64,000 nucleotides of DNA from assembly GCA_021464245.1 (NCBI GenBank), contig JADCRB010000028.1, forward strand, positions 7,086,820-7,150,819. Reading direction: 5' to 3'. The translations under genes and the position numbers were made by a program. The notes beneath the pieces are model-generated. The model ran no database searches, was not told where the DNA came from, and saw nothing but the letters and a program-made list of their open reading frames with translations. Of the stretch, positions 1 through 11,376 are shown piece after piece (position 1 is the first letter of the stretch; each line of letters starts with the position of its first letter). The stretch comes from Carallia brachiata (lineage: Eukaryota; Streptophyta; Magnoliopsida; Malpighiales; Rhizophoraceae).

Positions 1-187
1 TTTCGCCGTCTTTCTATTTTCTCATCCGTTTGTTTTTGTTTTTTTGCCGTTGGTTGGTATGCGGTGTTTTCTTGTTGAAATTGAATCACAGCAATTGTCT
101 TATAAATTTGCTATGTTCTTTGACTCAAACAAACACTATGCAATTGATGGCAACTAATTTTGCATGATTGTTTATCTTTCTATGTAG

Positions 188-579
188 GACTTTGAGAGGT
201 TCTAGCAGAAAAGATAGCCCAGTTTGAGAAGTTAGATCCCCTCATGGAACTTTATATGAGGTCAGCATTGTACTTTTATATGTTACTTTTCCTCCAAATA
301 ACATTATTGTCTACCGATTTTCATTTCAATTTGCATTGTTCAAAACGACATCTGTTCTTTCTTCTTTCCTACAGTTGCTGAGAAACCACTAAAGTGTTCT
401 GGCTGTAGTTTTGCTATTTTCACGGCAAAAGATATAAGATGAAGAAAATTGGTTTAAACATCCCAGTGTGGAATACAATCACGTCTTTATTTTTCTGTCA
501 ATTGTTTTGTTCAGATATGCAGATAGAGTAAAAGCAAAGACTGAACGACTGTATTAGCTTGAACTTGATTATTTAGAGG
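188..579 (+). pseudogene. Two exon-like fragments of an unidentified coiled-coil protein
   Basis: A reading frame within about 188-260 (acceptor-like tag before 188, donor-like gtcagc at 261) joins in phase to 515-579 (acceptor ttcag before 515). Together they would encode a charged helical stretch containing KIAQFEKLDPLMEL and then YADRVKAKTERLY, followed by an in-frame TAG and LELDYLEA. The phase match across the 254-bp gap suggests real ancestral exons; the stop suggests decay. I do not recognise the family. This part lies just outside the duplicated block and has no counterpart on the right. Confidence 0.3.
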
Positions 580-2038
580 CATGTCGGCTTTCCTTTTTAT
601 ATGTCCTTTTTTTTTTTTTTTTTTGTGTGTGGGTAGTTCAGTAATTGTAGGTTGTGCATTATGCAGATGGATGAAGAGCAAAAAATTATTATTGGAGACT
701 AGAATTTGGACTCTATACCATCCAGGTTAGATTTTTTTTTTTTTGATGATTTCTTGATTGTCTTATAGTTGCATTTACATGATTTATTACGATGCAGTTA
801 CTAATGCAAAGTTGTGGTTGATTCTCTCCAAGCTTATCTAAGCTTTTTGTAGTTTTCATCCTAAAAGAATGGAGACTTGAATTGTTATAAATTTTTTTTT
901 CGAATATTGAGGCCAATGTTTGATAATCACAAACACAATTTGAAGTTACAAGACCCATAAGAGACATTAAAATAAAGGCACAAATTAGGCTTTTATTCAG
1001 AATCTTATCTAATAAAAAATCTTGACATATTATTTGGAGACTAAGATTGCATTTCAATTTGAGTATTTATTGAAAGAATTAATGTTCTTTTAATTTTAGC
1101 AATTTAGCATAACCGCATAAGTAGAACCTCACATTTAAAGTTACCAGTGTAGTGCTGGCACACAAATTTGCTTTAAATATGATAATGGTTAACATCCACA
1201 TGGTCAATATATTACAATTTTGTTGGTAATTCTTATGTTAGGGGAGCCGACTGTGAGTAGAATATACCTTCTTTCTTTGTTGTCATCTTTTTCTTCCTTG
1301 AATTTGAAGTTGAAAACATAAAATTTTTATTTGCTTTAGGTTTTCGTCATAATTTATCTTTTCCTTTCTAACCTCTGTTTTTTTCTTCTTTTTTGAGTGG
1401 ACCTGCAGTTGATAGCTGTTATTTGTAGGTCATGCTCTGAGTAAGTTTTCCCCTAGCCCCTCCTCTATGCCTTCGTGCCATGGTTTTCAGCCGTAGAAAG
1501 CATCTACTGGGCTATCCATTTTATAAACACATAACACGACAAAAGGTGTTATAGATAAGTAAGGTATTTCTCTCAGCAGTTTCCGTAACAACAACGGATC
1601 AGTTTTTGTGCAATTTATTGTTTTTTGGCCACAAGTTGCTCTCCAAAGAGCAAAAGCAAGATGTAGCATTTTTGTCGAGGGACTTCAAAGTCTCAAATGC
1701 CTGTTACGAGGATCATACTGAAATTTTTTGTTGGAAAAGGACATGTTAGTGAACAAGGTGTGTTTGTTTCCCTAGTTTTTGCTGGCTCCCATTTCTCCCA
1801 AGGTCTCACAATAATGGTGATCCAATGGCCTTCAGCAAACAGGGCACCAATTTGCGCCCCTAGAAACGTCTCAACTACTCCTTTCGATTAGCCTTCCCCC
1901 ACGTGCACCCACAATACCAACAGTCCAACCATAATTCCTTCCTAAAGTTTTCATCTCAGGCTGGCTCTATGATCATTTTCTTATTTTTGTCCCAATTCTG
2001 TGATTGTGAGCTAATTGCTAAATTTGCTTGTATCTTAG
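580..2038. other. Non-coding interval, duplicated at about 46310-47700
   Basis: No convincing gene. T-rich with short homopolymers. From 655 on it is closely matched by the right copy, including the run gcagatggatgaagag and the ttaggggagcc segment near 1237. Possible intronic sequence of the plus-strand gene whose exon-like pieces lie at 188-579 and 2039-2249. Confidence 0.5.
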
Positions 2039-2770
2039 ATGGAGACTGGGAACTTAAATTGTATATGGCACCCGTGGGATAGGGACCTGGTTGAGTATTT
2101 CACCTCGGCTGATCTTTGGAGTTGTTTTGATGAATGGAGCACATGTGGGGTTGGTGTTCTATGCTTTGGACCAAAACCTTGATTTGAACCATGCACGTTA
2201 TCTCTCTGCAATCAAAATTTTCACAATCAATCCCTACGTCATGTTTCAAGTACCACTTTTTGGCCTATGCTTGTTTTTTTTTTTTTCGCCAAGTAGTCAA
2301 GTAGATTATTCAGTTACTTCAACGAAATTGAAATCCCAAAATTTGTTTGAATTTTATTTATTTTTATTGTCTCTCTTCATAAAGGCATATGGTTTAGTCA
2401 AAGTTTGTCAATTTCATTCCACTGGAATGATTTTTTTGAACTACGTGACATATAAATTGGTGCGAGTAATGTTTTGGTCTTGCTTATATTGCAAATTGAA
2501 AGAGGGTTTTAATAATGTCTTGAGGATAGACCTAATCTGTTTCTTCTTACTGTTGGTTGAAGGTTACAAAGATTTCACATTCTTGGAATATGCCAGGGAG
2601 GGGAGAGCATTGGCCCTTTATGAGGTTGGGACGGAGAAGAAGCAATTGCTGAGATAGAGGTTGTTTCGGTACAGTGGAAGGAATTTCAAGGTTTTTGGAA
2701 GATTTTACATTCCCAGGCTATATCAGACTACGTTGCATTAGCGCTAATGCTCGCCCATTGCAGCTTTTAA
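2039..2770 (+). pseudogene. DUF789-like gene fragment, left copy (frameshifted)
   Basis: After a cttag acceptor, 2039-2249 encodes a segment with a DLWSCFDEWS core, as in the plant DUF789 family (typically DLWE-F-EWSAYGAGVP followed by a YLSAI motif). Relative to the right copy two bases are missing near 2158 (ggtgttctatgc versus ggtgttcctatcgc), so the frame breaks before the second half of the motif. A second exon-like piece (2563-2770, after ttgaag) begins GYKDFTFLEYARE; it is also frameshifted, near 2627. DUF789 function is unknown. I do not recognise the second piece, so a chimera is possible. Confidence 0.45.
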
Positions 2771-2934
2771 CGTTGTCTTTTGTAATTAGAATATGAGATC
2801 TACCATGTAATATAGATGCAATTGACTTCTACTGTTTGTTCAAAAATTATTCCTCCTTAGTTTATGGTGTGGTTTATAAAACTATAAGGAATTTGGCTAC
2901 CCTGATGAACCTCGCTAGCAATGATAAAAAGTTG

Positions 2935-3470
2935 GGTTAAATGTATTTAACTTTTTGTGGTTTAGTTGTTTTATATGATACTCTCCTATAATTTTAATTT
3001 ATGCATTAAATTCCTGTGATTTCAATTTTACAATTAACTCCTAACAGGATTTTTTTAAATCTATTAATAGAAATTGATCAAAATTATATTATTTTGTAAA
3101 TATTATTTTTTTTCTATTAAAAAATATGTTATATATTTTTTAAATTGAATTTTAATATATATTTAACTACATTATACTATTTTTTTTACTATTATTTTTA
3201 TTTTTATTTGCACATATTGATATAGAAGTGTTTAAAATAGTATTCACGACAGTATTCATGATTAACAATTATGTGAAATATAATGAAATACTTGTTATCA
3301 TAAAATAACGTATTTATTGTTAATTTCTATTAGTAAATTGAAGAAATTGCTGTTAGGTAGGTTGATTGCCAAAATTAGAAACTATAAAGGGATTTAATGT
3401 TTAAATTAAAATCATAAGGGGTAATCTGTAAAATAATTAAATTATAAGAAGTTAAAATGCATTTAATTCT
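2935..3470. mobile_element. MITE with long terminal inverted repeats, left copy only
   Basis: The ends are diverged inverted repeats of roughly 120 bp: the 5' side begins gggttaaatgtatttaac and the reverse complement of the 3' side begins agaattaaatgcatttta. The same 8 bp (aaaaagtt) flanks both ends (2926-2933 and 3471-3478). The right block (about 48590) lacks the element and reads continuously through the site. It is 536 bp, very AT-rich and has no ORF. An 8-bp target duplication fits hAT-type MITEs; superfamily assignment is inference. Confidence 0.75.
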
Positions 3471-3739
3471 AAAAAGTTAGAAGATATGATTTTATATGTA
3501 CGCGTTCATGCTCATGACATTTGATTTCTTGTAGGGAAGTGTAGTGCTATATCTGCCATTTTATTCTAATTTTCATAAAAAATGAATAATAAATATCGAT
3601 TGGACGATTGCATATGAGAGTTATAACCCGCAAAACGTGCTTCGTAAATAGGTATACGTGCCGAGACAAGAAAAAAGAGGAAAAACGTGTATTGGTGGTT
3701 CTTTGTGCACAAATTAACCACAAATGATTAATTATATTT

Positions 3740-4793
3740 GGATTAATGTCAAAAAAAATCATGAACTTTTTAAAATTTTTTAAATTTACCAAGAACTCTT
3801 TTTTTTTTGTTCTCAAATATATCATGAACTTTAATTTTAGATTTAAATCTATCAAGCTGTTAAAAGATTTCATTAATTAGCTTAAATGGTAGTCTGATGT
3901 GGCATAAGATGCCGCATAAGAATGCCATGTGTCCATTGAAATTGCTGACCTGTAATTGGAAAAGCAAAAAGTTTGGCCCTAATTCAATCTTTCAAAATAT
4001 TTACCGTGATTTGGCTGAGCAAGCAAACCCAAAACTAACCACAAATCCGACTTCAGCTGCAAAACCTCGCTCTGCTCTATCCACAGCCCCATTCATGACT
4101 CTTGCTTTGCTTTTGTCAAGACGTCGACGACAACGTCGACCACGACCACTACCATTGAATTGCACAGTATCCTCCTAAGACCTCTACTCTTCCAGCCAAA
4201 ATCCCTTCCTGTCCCTGTAAAATCAGCAGCAATCTTGGGTCGAGTCATCATCAAGTAAACTCCCTCATGCCAAGGGGAGGTGGAGAACGCTTTGCGGAAA
4301 GCGTCATTGTCAGTCATGGAAATGTGTCAATCATGCAATGAGGGGCCTAGCTGGTGATGGTGATGACGAAGATGCTTTCGGGGCCGCTGACAAGATTTGT
4401 GGCCACGAAGCACGTTTCGGATCTTTCTGGAGCGAGTCCGGGTTTGGTGGATCTCTATGGGGGGATCGCTGATTTGAAACAACGCAATTAAATTAACGAT
4501 TTTCTTTGGAATACGATGGAGTTTGGAGTAACGGAACGGCTTTTCTTCCTTTTGTTTTTTTTTGTTTTTTTTTAATTACACCAAAGCAATCACGTGGCAC
4601 AATTTTGTGGAACCTATGCCAACTCAGACTGCCACCTAAGCCAATTAACGGAATCGGTTAAAATATATTAACAATGCGACAGACTTAAGCCTAAAATATA
4701 TGTTCATGATATATTGGAAAAAAAAATGTTTATGATAGATTTAGAAAAATTTGATAAGTTCATGGTTTTTTTGGGATAAACCCATTATATCAT
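3740..4793. mobile_element. Mutator-like element carrying a non-TIR internal segment (Pack-MULE-like)
   Basis: Two long imperfect inverted repeats of roughly 150-190 bp bound the element: about 3740-3925 begins ggattaatgtcaaaaaa, and the reverse complement of about 4600-4793 begins gggtttatcccaaaaaaa. Both contain catgaactt and a tgg-agtctga-tggcata motif. Flanks are attatattt (3731-3739) and attatatca (4794-4802), a 9-bp target duplication with two later changes. The interior (about 3930-4590) is visibly more GC-rich and unlike the TIRs, with short ORFs on both strands, as when a host gene fragment has been picked up; I could not identify the source. No transposase is present. Confidence 0.72.
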
Positions 4794-4802
4794 GAGTCTT
4801 TG

Positions 4803-5249
4803 TTTGACTGGAAAAAATAATATTTATTTTTATATTATTTTAATGTCAAAAATCAATTGAAAAAAAGCCAATAAATACAAGAGACTTTTAAAAAATTCAA
4901 TATAACTATCTTAAAATAATTATTAAAAAAATAATTATCATAAAACAATCGTACACAACACGGGTATTTGAGTATTTTTGACTAATGCGGTTTTCCTGTT
5001 TTGATTTCTAGGCGCACATTTCAATTCTCAATGGTTAGAACTTCTTTACCCGGACATTGTGCAGCCAATCCAAGGGGGCATTCGACTTTCTTCGAACTAG
5101 ACCTGTTTTTATCACCTTCTTCTTTTTTTTTTTTTCCCCCTTTGGCTTTCTTTAATATTATGGTTCGTGTTCTCTGCTTGGCGAATTGGTTTGAATTTCA
5201 ATTGGCTTATAATTACTTGATCATATTTTTTTTCTCACATAGATACATA
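4803..5249. other. Intergenic/intronic interval with a small conserved exon-like stretch
   Basis: Mostly AT-rich. The segment after ttctag at about 5011 is conserved in the right copy at about 49482 and could encode a few residues beginning AHF-SQWLEL on the plus strand. The two copies then differ in frame. I do not recognise it. Confidence 0.3.
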
Positions 5250-5899
5250 TGTTAATTTCATGACGTGGGCATTAACGGATAGAAAAGTATTAAATCGAAT
5301 TCATTTAATTTCAGTTAATGGATTCGTTATGTTGTTAAAATGACATAAGTCACATTAACCAACTCTCAAACTTATATTCTTTTCATTTTCTTCTTTCCCA
5401 ACCGGACATTTTCACCTCCAAGTATAACTGAAATCTTTAGCAACTAGTTGTTGCTTGCTTAATCATTACAGGTCTTTACCGTCTCAAATACAAGTATTAT
5501 CTAGAGATATTGTTTCAAATACCCACTCAAGATCTTATTTTAGGTCGTTAAACCCACCTAAATAGATTTGTTGCTTGCTTAATCATTACGGGTCTTTACT
5601 GTCTCAAATACAAGTCTTATCTAGAGACATCGTTTCAAATACTCACTCAAGATCTTATTTTAGGTCGTTAAACCCACCTAAATAGATTCAAACTCTGATA
5701 CCAAGTTAATTTTCATGGCGTGGGGCATTAATGAATAAGAAAGTGTTGGGTCAAATTCATTAAATTCATTTAATTTTAATTATTAGATTCGTTGTCTTAT
5801 TAAAATTACTTAAGTGAGTTTAACCAACTAATCCCTAAACTTACATTCTTTTCATTTTCTTCTTTCCCAACCGATGTGGGACATTTTTGTCTTCCAACA
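5250..5899 (-). mobile_element. TRIM (terminal-repeat retrotransposon in miniature)
   Basis: Two direct repeats of about 175-195 bp (5250-5424 and 5705-5899) share, read on the minus strand, tgttggaag...gtccggttggg-type sequence, the run cattttcttctttcccaacc on the plus strand, and an end in ...aattaaca. Immediately inside the right-hand repeat the minus strand reads ttggtatcagag (about 5692-5704), a typical initiator-Met tRNA primer-binding site. Total length is 650 bp with no coding capacity. The right block has no such insertion (49690-49745). Flanking acata/atata is an imperfect 5-bp target duplication. Confidence 0.8.
5451..5690. repeat. Two-copy 120-bp tandem repeat inside the TRIM
   Basis: The unit beginning ttgcttgcttaatcatta at 5451 recurs at 5571 with only a few substitutions (for example acaggtc/acgggtc and tattatc/tcttatc). 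It makes up most of the TRIM internal domain, so the internal region has been duplicated once. Confidence 0.9.
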
Positions 5900-5947
5900 A
5901 TATAGATATATATTTGTTTGTGATCTTTTGCTTAAACCTCCTTATGT

Positions 5948-6120
5948 TTGGCTATACTAAATTTATCTGTATTTGGTCGTTTTGTTAGTGATGGTACCAG
6001 TGCAAAGAAGATAGGGAAAGCTTATCCTGTGAAGTCTCATGAGAAATCCCACAGGTATTTGTCTAATGCAGACGTCCAAGTAAGCTCCGGGAGAATGCCA
6101 AGATGGAAAAAATCTAAGGT
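5948..6120 (+). pseudogene. Conserved exon-like fragment, function unknown (left)
   Basis: The plus strand encodes PVKSHEKSHRYLSNADVQV and then SSGRMPRWKKS before a gt donor (gtatgtc at about 6119). The right block has the same piece at about 49750-49860 with conservative changes (YLSNAEVQVSSGRMPRW) and also a gt directly after. Conservation of frame and donor suggests a genuine exon of the gene that was duplicated. I do not recognise the family. Confidence 0.35.
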
Positions 6121-7093
6121 ATGTCTTGCCAAATTTCTGATGCGCATTATGCTTGTGCCATATGTTGACTGTGACTTATCGAAAACTTTCCAACCCATGA
6201 ATTTGAAATAAAGCACAAGGAACTATTGCCAGTGTTCGATTACTTTTATTGCGTCCAAACAGGATGGCTGGACAGGTGATGACTATATTAGCTATTATTA
6301 ATTTTTAATCCCTACATCCAAACATAGTTCGTTAAAAACTTGAAAGTTTGGCTCGATAATTACAAGTTCAACTCGAGCTCGACTCGTTATTAAAGACATT
6401 GACATCAAGCTTTATTTTTAAGCTTGTTTAATAAATAAATCGAGCAAAACCCAATTTAATTAGGCTCTTCGGCTCATTTGCAGTCCTAATTGGAATGTTG
6501 CCATATTTTGCTTCTAGGTTTGCTTCACATTTTTCTGATAAATGCAGCAACGTACTTTTGGATTGGTTTGCAATTACCATCCCGATCAATTTCAGAAATC
6601 TGACAGGCAATAAATTTCCCCCTCCCGAACAGATCACCAAACAATATATCACCTAAATGTCTCAAACGAATTTTGTTCATCACTTTACATGAATTTGTCA
6701 AAATAACATTCAGAGATTGCTTTGCATCCACGGCATGACAGTCTTCTCTGTTGTCAACAGAGCCTGCCATAACGTACAAAATCCAACACACCAGAAATCA
6801 CAAGAAGAAAAATTCGCTGAAAGACTTACAATTGGAATTTGAATACATGAGAAACAGCCATAGCCCAGTCTGCAGCTGCATATCTACACTCCAGTTCTCA
6901 TCTGTTCATACAATTGCCAAAGATGCAAAGATAGATCGAGCAATTGAAAAACTTGGATTAATTAATCCAAAAGCCGTTTTACAGAAAAGGATGGCATAAT
7001 TCCTCAAGTTCAAAAGTAAGAAGGATATGAGACAACGGTAAATTGGATTCCCTAAAACAACTAGCATCTTCCAAAAAAGATAAGACTTTAAAA
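6121..7093. other. Non-coding interval between gene fragments
   Basis: No supported gene. The part from about 6560 is shared with the right block (about 50390-51080). A left-specific stretch (about 6315-6490) replaces unrelated sequence found at about 50060-50350 on the right. The right block also has about 210 bp (about 50688-50900) that is absent here at about 6900. Confidence 0.5.
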
Positions 7094-7309
7094 CTACTGA
7101 GAAGCAGAACCGATATCTCCTTTGCCCTTCCCCATGTTCTTAGGAAGGAGAGTTTGGTGAATGTTGGGCAATACACCTCCATTGGCAATGGTGACAGAAC
7201 CAAGAAGCTTGCTTAACTCCTCATCATTACTCACAGCAAGCTGGATGTGCCTCCCCATGAAACGATTCTTCTTGTTGTCTCTTGCTGCATTTCCAGCAAG
7301 CTCCAAGAC
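7094..7309 (-). pseudogene. Partial histone H2A, C-terminal exon (left copy)
   Basis: After a consensus acceptor (cctag before 7309 on the minus strand) the frame reads [16 protein letters not shown], then [17 protein letters not shown] and [13 protein letters not shown], ending SASQ and TAG at 7094. This is the second half of histone H2A: part of the histone fold, the docking domain and a short tail. Many plant H2A genes have an intron at exactly this VLEL position. No N-terminal H2A exon (the QFPVGRI region) is visible upstream. R-F-M-G replaces the usual I-V-P. Read as a truncated or retooled H2A-derived gene. Confidence 0.8.
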
Positions 7310-7790
7310 CTAGGAATCAAACGCCACACCAATCGGCAAAATCCAGAGAACACTCTAATTCAAAACAAAAGTTAATTGAACGGGCATTAAATGAAAGGGA
7401 ATTACAATTCAACCCATCAATTTTGGAGATTGCATTTAAGTGCTTACAAACGAGAAAACCATCTAATCAAAAGACCATTATATGTTTAACCTTAAGGACC
7501 ATTTATCTGACCCAATTCTTGGTGACACAAATGTCTGTTGAAGTATGGAAACAAAAGCAAAAACAATCAGATGATGGCAAAAGCAAAAGAATTGTCAAAG
7601 CTTAATTGAACAATTCATTAATGCATGTCAGGTAAATTTAAAATTAGATAAACAATGAAACTAAACCAAATATAATTAGATGACAATATGTAGTATTCTC
7701 ACAAAATTTAACTTGAAGAGAAATTTTTTCATCCAGACCCCCCAAAAGAAAAAGAGAAAATTTTCATATGGAGTATTCTCACAAAATTAC

Positions 7791-7890
7791 CTCTTCCAAG
7801 GATGAGACGGAGAAATTTTGACTCCTGAAACAATACACTTGTGAGATGGTACACAATCCCTGCCGCTGCAATACTCAATTATGTTCATTC
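7791..7890 (-). pseudogene. Candidate upstream exon spliced to the H2A fragment (left, frameshifted)
   Basis: It lies between an acceptor-like cttacag (after 7890 on the minus strand) and a donor gtaatt (7790-7785). The right-block equivalent (51793-51896) is open and in phase with the H2A exon. Here an extra base (gagtattgc versus gagtgtgc) and a shorter A-run near the 3' end break the frame. Confidence 0.35.
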
Positions 7891-8724
7891 CTGTAAGTTG
7901 CACAAAATTTTAGCTGTCAAGGAAGTCCAAAACATAAACATTCGAACATAAATTACAAAATGATAGCGTGCAAATTAGACACAAATTAGAAATCTAAACA
8001 TGACAAAAGTTCACAAAAATTAGCATATAATAAACCTCACATAAGTTTAAAATATTAGTTTTTATAAAATGGCCACATTTTCTTATTATAACCTAACAAT
8101 TTTAGTAAAACAAAATATTAAAACAGTCAACAAATGTAGATTGCTTTTTCATACTTAAAAATATCAAAGAAAAGAATTGTTTTTGTATGATTGCCAGCAA
8201 TTATTTTACTCATTACCTTTTGTAAATATAAATAAAAAATGCAAATTCTATAAAATTTCAAAAAACTTTTCGTAATGTAGTGATTTTATGTTTCCTATCT
8301 AGTAACGTGCCTATTGAAGAAGTTTAATTATTTTAAATTGAAAAATGAAAAATATATTGAAAAAATGATTTTTTTTGACACCACTACCCAATCACACAAT
8401 CTGCGACATACAGAAGACACACAGTTAATCTAATAGTTTATCTTTTTTTTTTTTTTCAAATTCAATACTTTACGATTCAACGGTCCAGATCTCCATGTGC
8501 CAACTTTATATTTACCATTATATGTCTACTTAACTTTTCTCTTTTTTAACCAAGGGCATTTCAGTATTAATAAAAGTTGTGTGTAATTTAGCCCGATGAA
8601 ATTTTTTTTTTTTTTTATTCAAGATGAAAATTTTTCACATATGTTGACTTTTACATGTAACATACAATATGGATATTATGGATTATAGAAATAAATTCTC
8701 TTATTTTGGCCTAAAATTTCTTGA
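7891..8724. other. AT-rich interval downstream of the left CNL gene
   Basis: No ORF of interest; long A/T runs. Collinear with about 51897-52698 in the right block. Probably holds the 3' UTR/terminator of the minus-strand CNL gene, but I see no decisive polyadenylation signal. Confidence 0.4.
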
Positions 8725-9582
8725 TTACCAGATGCAAAGGATTTCTCTATTTACATACCTTTCAATTAACAACTGTTGTATGGTGGCATTAAGATTTCTG
8801 TGCCAGCGGCATTTGTGATCTTCTTCCTTTTGTTTCACTCTCTCAAGCTTCGGCGTGCTCAAGGCTCCTTTTGAGAAAAACTCCATCTTTGGGCATTGGC
8901 TCATAATAACTTCTGTCAAACACGGAAATTTGAAGCTGTGATTCGATGAGCAGAAGCTAGTGAGGCTTGGTAAACAATTGAGTTCCAAAGTTACTAATCT
9001 TCTGAACATGATCCCCTCTTCAGTTTCACATCCCTCACTAGCTACTATTTCTATCAACACATTGCATTCTATTATCCTCATTGTTTCCAGATGCACCAGA
9101 GATTTGGCAGTTGAGGAAGCCACTATGTTTATTAATCCATGGCAATTTTTCATTTCCAGAGTTGTTAGGCCTTGGAAAGAAGCAGAGGATGGTGCTAAAT
9201 TTCTCAAATTGTCACAAGACCACACTTCTAGAGTTTCAAGGCTTGGAAGAATATGGTCCGGCTGAAGCTCATGATTCCATATATGTTCTAGAACAGGTAG
9301 ATTATCCAATGTTAAATGCTGTTTTGAGCCAGCACCCTTTTATGTTCCTCCTTGTCAAAAAGTTCTTTATATGCAAATAGCCCTTTGAATTGGCATGCAA
9401 CAAAGAAGTTTCTCCACATTATCGAATTTGTGTAGGAATTCAAATGGAAAAACTGTAGATTCATCATAAAAGCATTGCAGCTTAAGAGCTTTGACTTTCT
9501 CAAAGACGTTTGCTGGAAATTGGCATTTCCATATCGTGACATCTTCATTGTTCAGTGATAGTTCCTCCAAACTAGGGGCGAC
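8725..9582 (-). pseudogene. CNL terminal LRR exon c3 (frameshifted)
   Basis: Type-c exon, starting VAPSLEELSLNNEDV after atgcag and ending NREILCIW, stop TAA at 8725. It contains FEFLHKFDNVEKL, LAPSSASFQGLTTLEMKNCH and CLPSLTSFCSSNHSFKFPC. Frames switch near 9510, 9380 and 9305; the right copy (52699-53562) is open throughout. A donor-like gtatgtaaat occurs at 8758, so splicing to a further 3' exon is possible, but the open reading to a stop in both copies favours this as the last exon. Confidence 0.85.
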
Positions 9583-10343
9583 CTGCATACCAAATAATCA
9601 AAGGCAACTTACCGTTGATGTTCCCCAATCAGCTTTAGAATATATTTTAATAACATTTTTCTACCACGCTTCCAACTAAAAAAGAGGAAAATGAGAAACA
9701 AGGCAAAATTTATGATGCAACAGAAGTGACTTGTCAAATGAATAGATATTGGAATTTAAAAAAAAAAAGCACGAGAGCGAATTGCAAGCAGAGAACCAAA
9801 GGCAGGCAACTGAGGTTTGGCTGCTTACAAAAGTTTGATGGAAAATTATTCAAATAGGATTAAAATAATTGTACCTTGAGAAAAAATTTGACTTAATTTG
9901 ATATGAACAAGAAAAAAAGCACTAGATCTTAGAAACTTGGTCATAGTGCAATGCACATTTTCACATATAACAGTGCAACACGACAATTTCATCACCAGGA
10001 AAGTCTAGATTAATTACCTGTTTAGATATTCCTCCAAAAAAAAAAAAAAAAGTTCAGTTATCACCTAATAAGATTGTTTGTACTTTGTTGGATGTGACAG
10101 ATATATGTTTTGTTTACAAGTGAATCATAATATTTGTGTCAGTATCAAACATATTGGCTTTTGTTACATTATGAATCTAAAGTGCCTAATTAGTCACCAC
10201 TGCCTTTTTAAATGATTTGATAATATGCCTCTGATTAAATACACCTTCAGTAGCCGTGACAACAGAGGCAACTTTAAATATAAGAAGTTGATTATCATTC
10301 AGTCCAGGACAAGGATAGAAATGGAAAGAGTAGAGAACCATAC
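9583..10343. other. CNL intron between b3 and c3
   Basis: AT-rich, no ORF; collinear with 53563-54207 in the right block, confirming it as intronic in both copies. Confidence 0.7.
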
Positions 10344-11092
10344 CTCTCGAAATGAAACAAGTGGCTGCGGAACTTGGATATCAAGTTGCTTTTCCACACA
10401 CGGTTCCTCCAAACTCTGAGATTCAAAAGAAAATATCTTCATTTTGTCACAGTGATAAACATCTAATGTTTTCAATGCTGGCCATTCTGCAGTATGTACT
10501 CCCGGGTAGAATTTGTCTAGTTTTGACAATTTCCATAGCGTCAAAGAGTTTAGTTTGGGGAACATAAACCTATTAATTGGAGCTTCTTTTCCTCCTCCTT
10601 CTGCCATTGCAACAATTTCCTCCACACCACAAGACTTGATATTGAGGAGCTCAAGTTGCAGAAGACATTCGGCTACAGAGGCTGGAAAGATACTTTTAAG
10701 AAGTGGACAGTCCCAAACATCCACCGAATGAAGGCTTTGAAAGGAAATTTTCTTTGAGGATTTTCCTTCCATATATGCTTTAGATTTGGTAGATTTCCTA
10801 AACACAGAGTTCTCAAATGAAAGACTGTTTCCGCATGTGTCTCCTTTATATCCATCACAACTTGAAGATCGAACACCTCTGCTAGTGAGTCACAGTCTTG
10901 AACATTCAATTGCTCTAGATCCTGGAATCTTGTCAGCATAATGGGCGGGAAAATTTTGGATAGTTCTCTAAAATGCTTTAAGGTCAAGTTTTTTAGTTTG
11001 CAGAAAGACTCTTTGTGGAGTTCATTGTGCCATATCATCTTCAGCCTATCCAGGTTGAGGACTTGTAGCGTCTCCAACATAGGAAATGCAAC
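10344..11092 (-). pseudogene. CNL LRR exon b3 (frameshifted)
   Basis: Type-b exon, starting VAFPMLETLQVLNLDRLKMI after gtgcag. It contains LSKIFPPIMLTRFQDLEQLN and LKHIWKENPQ. The frame changes in the run of A/T near 10745-10755, then continues with FQSLHSVDVWDCPLLKSIF. It ends VSFRE before gtatgg. Closest sister is 54208-54958 in the right block. Confidence 0.85.
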
Positions 11093-11376
11093 CTGCACAT
11101 GCTTTATTCTAACGTCAATGACCTTCCCAATGCCAAAGCAAACAGTAACATGGGTGTAAGAGAGGGCCGGAGGGGATAGGCATTCTGATTGCTTATATGA
11201 CAAACGAAGCAAGGGTATTAAACCTAATTTATTTTATTTTCATAAGCAGATCTTAGAAGAACCCTTATTCTTTCAAGGGAAAAATGAGCTTCTTTTCATA
11301 CAGCCAATTTGAATGATGTGATTTTCAGGAAGGCCCATTGAATAAATGGAAGTTTATTCAAAAAAAAAAAACCTAC

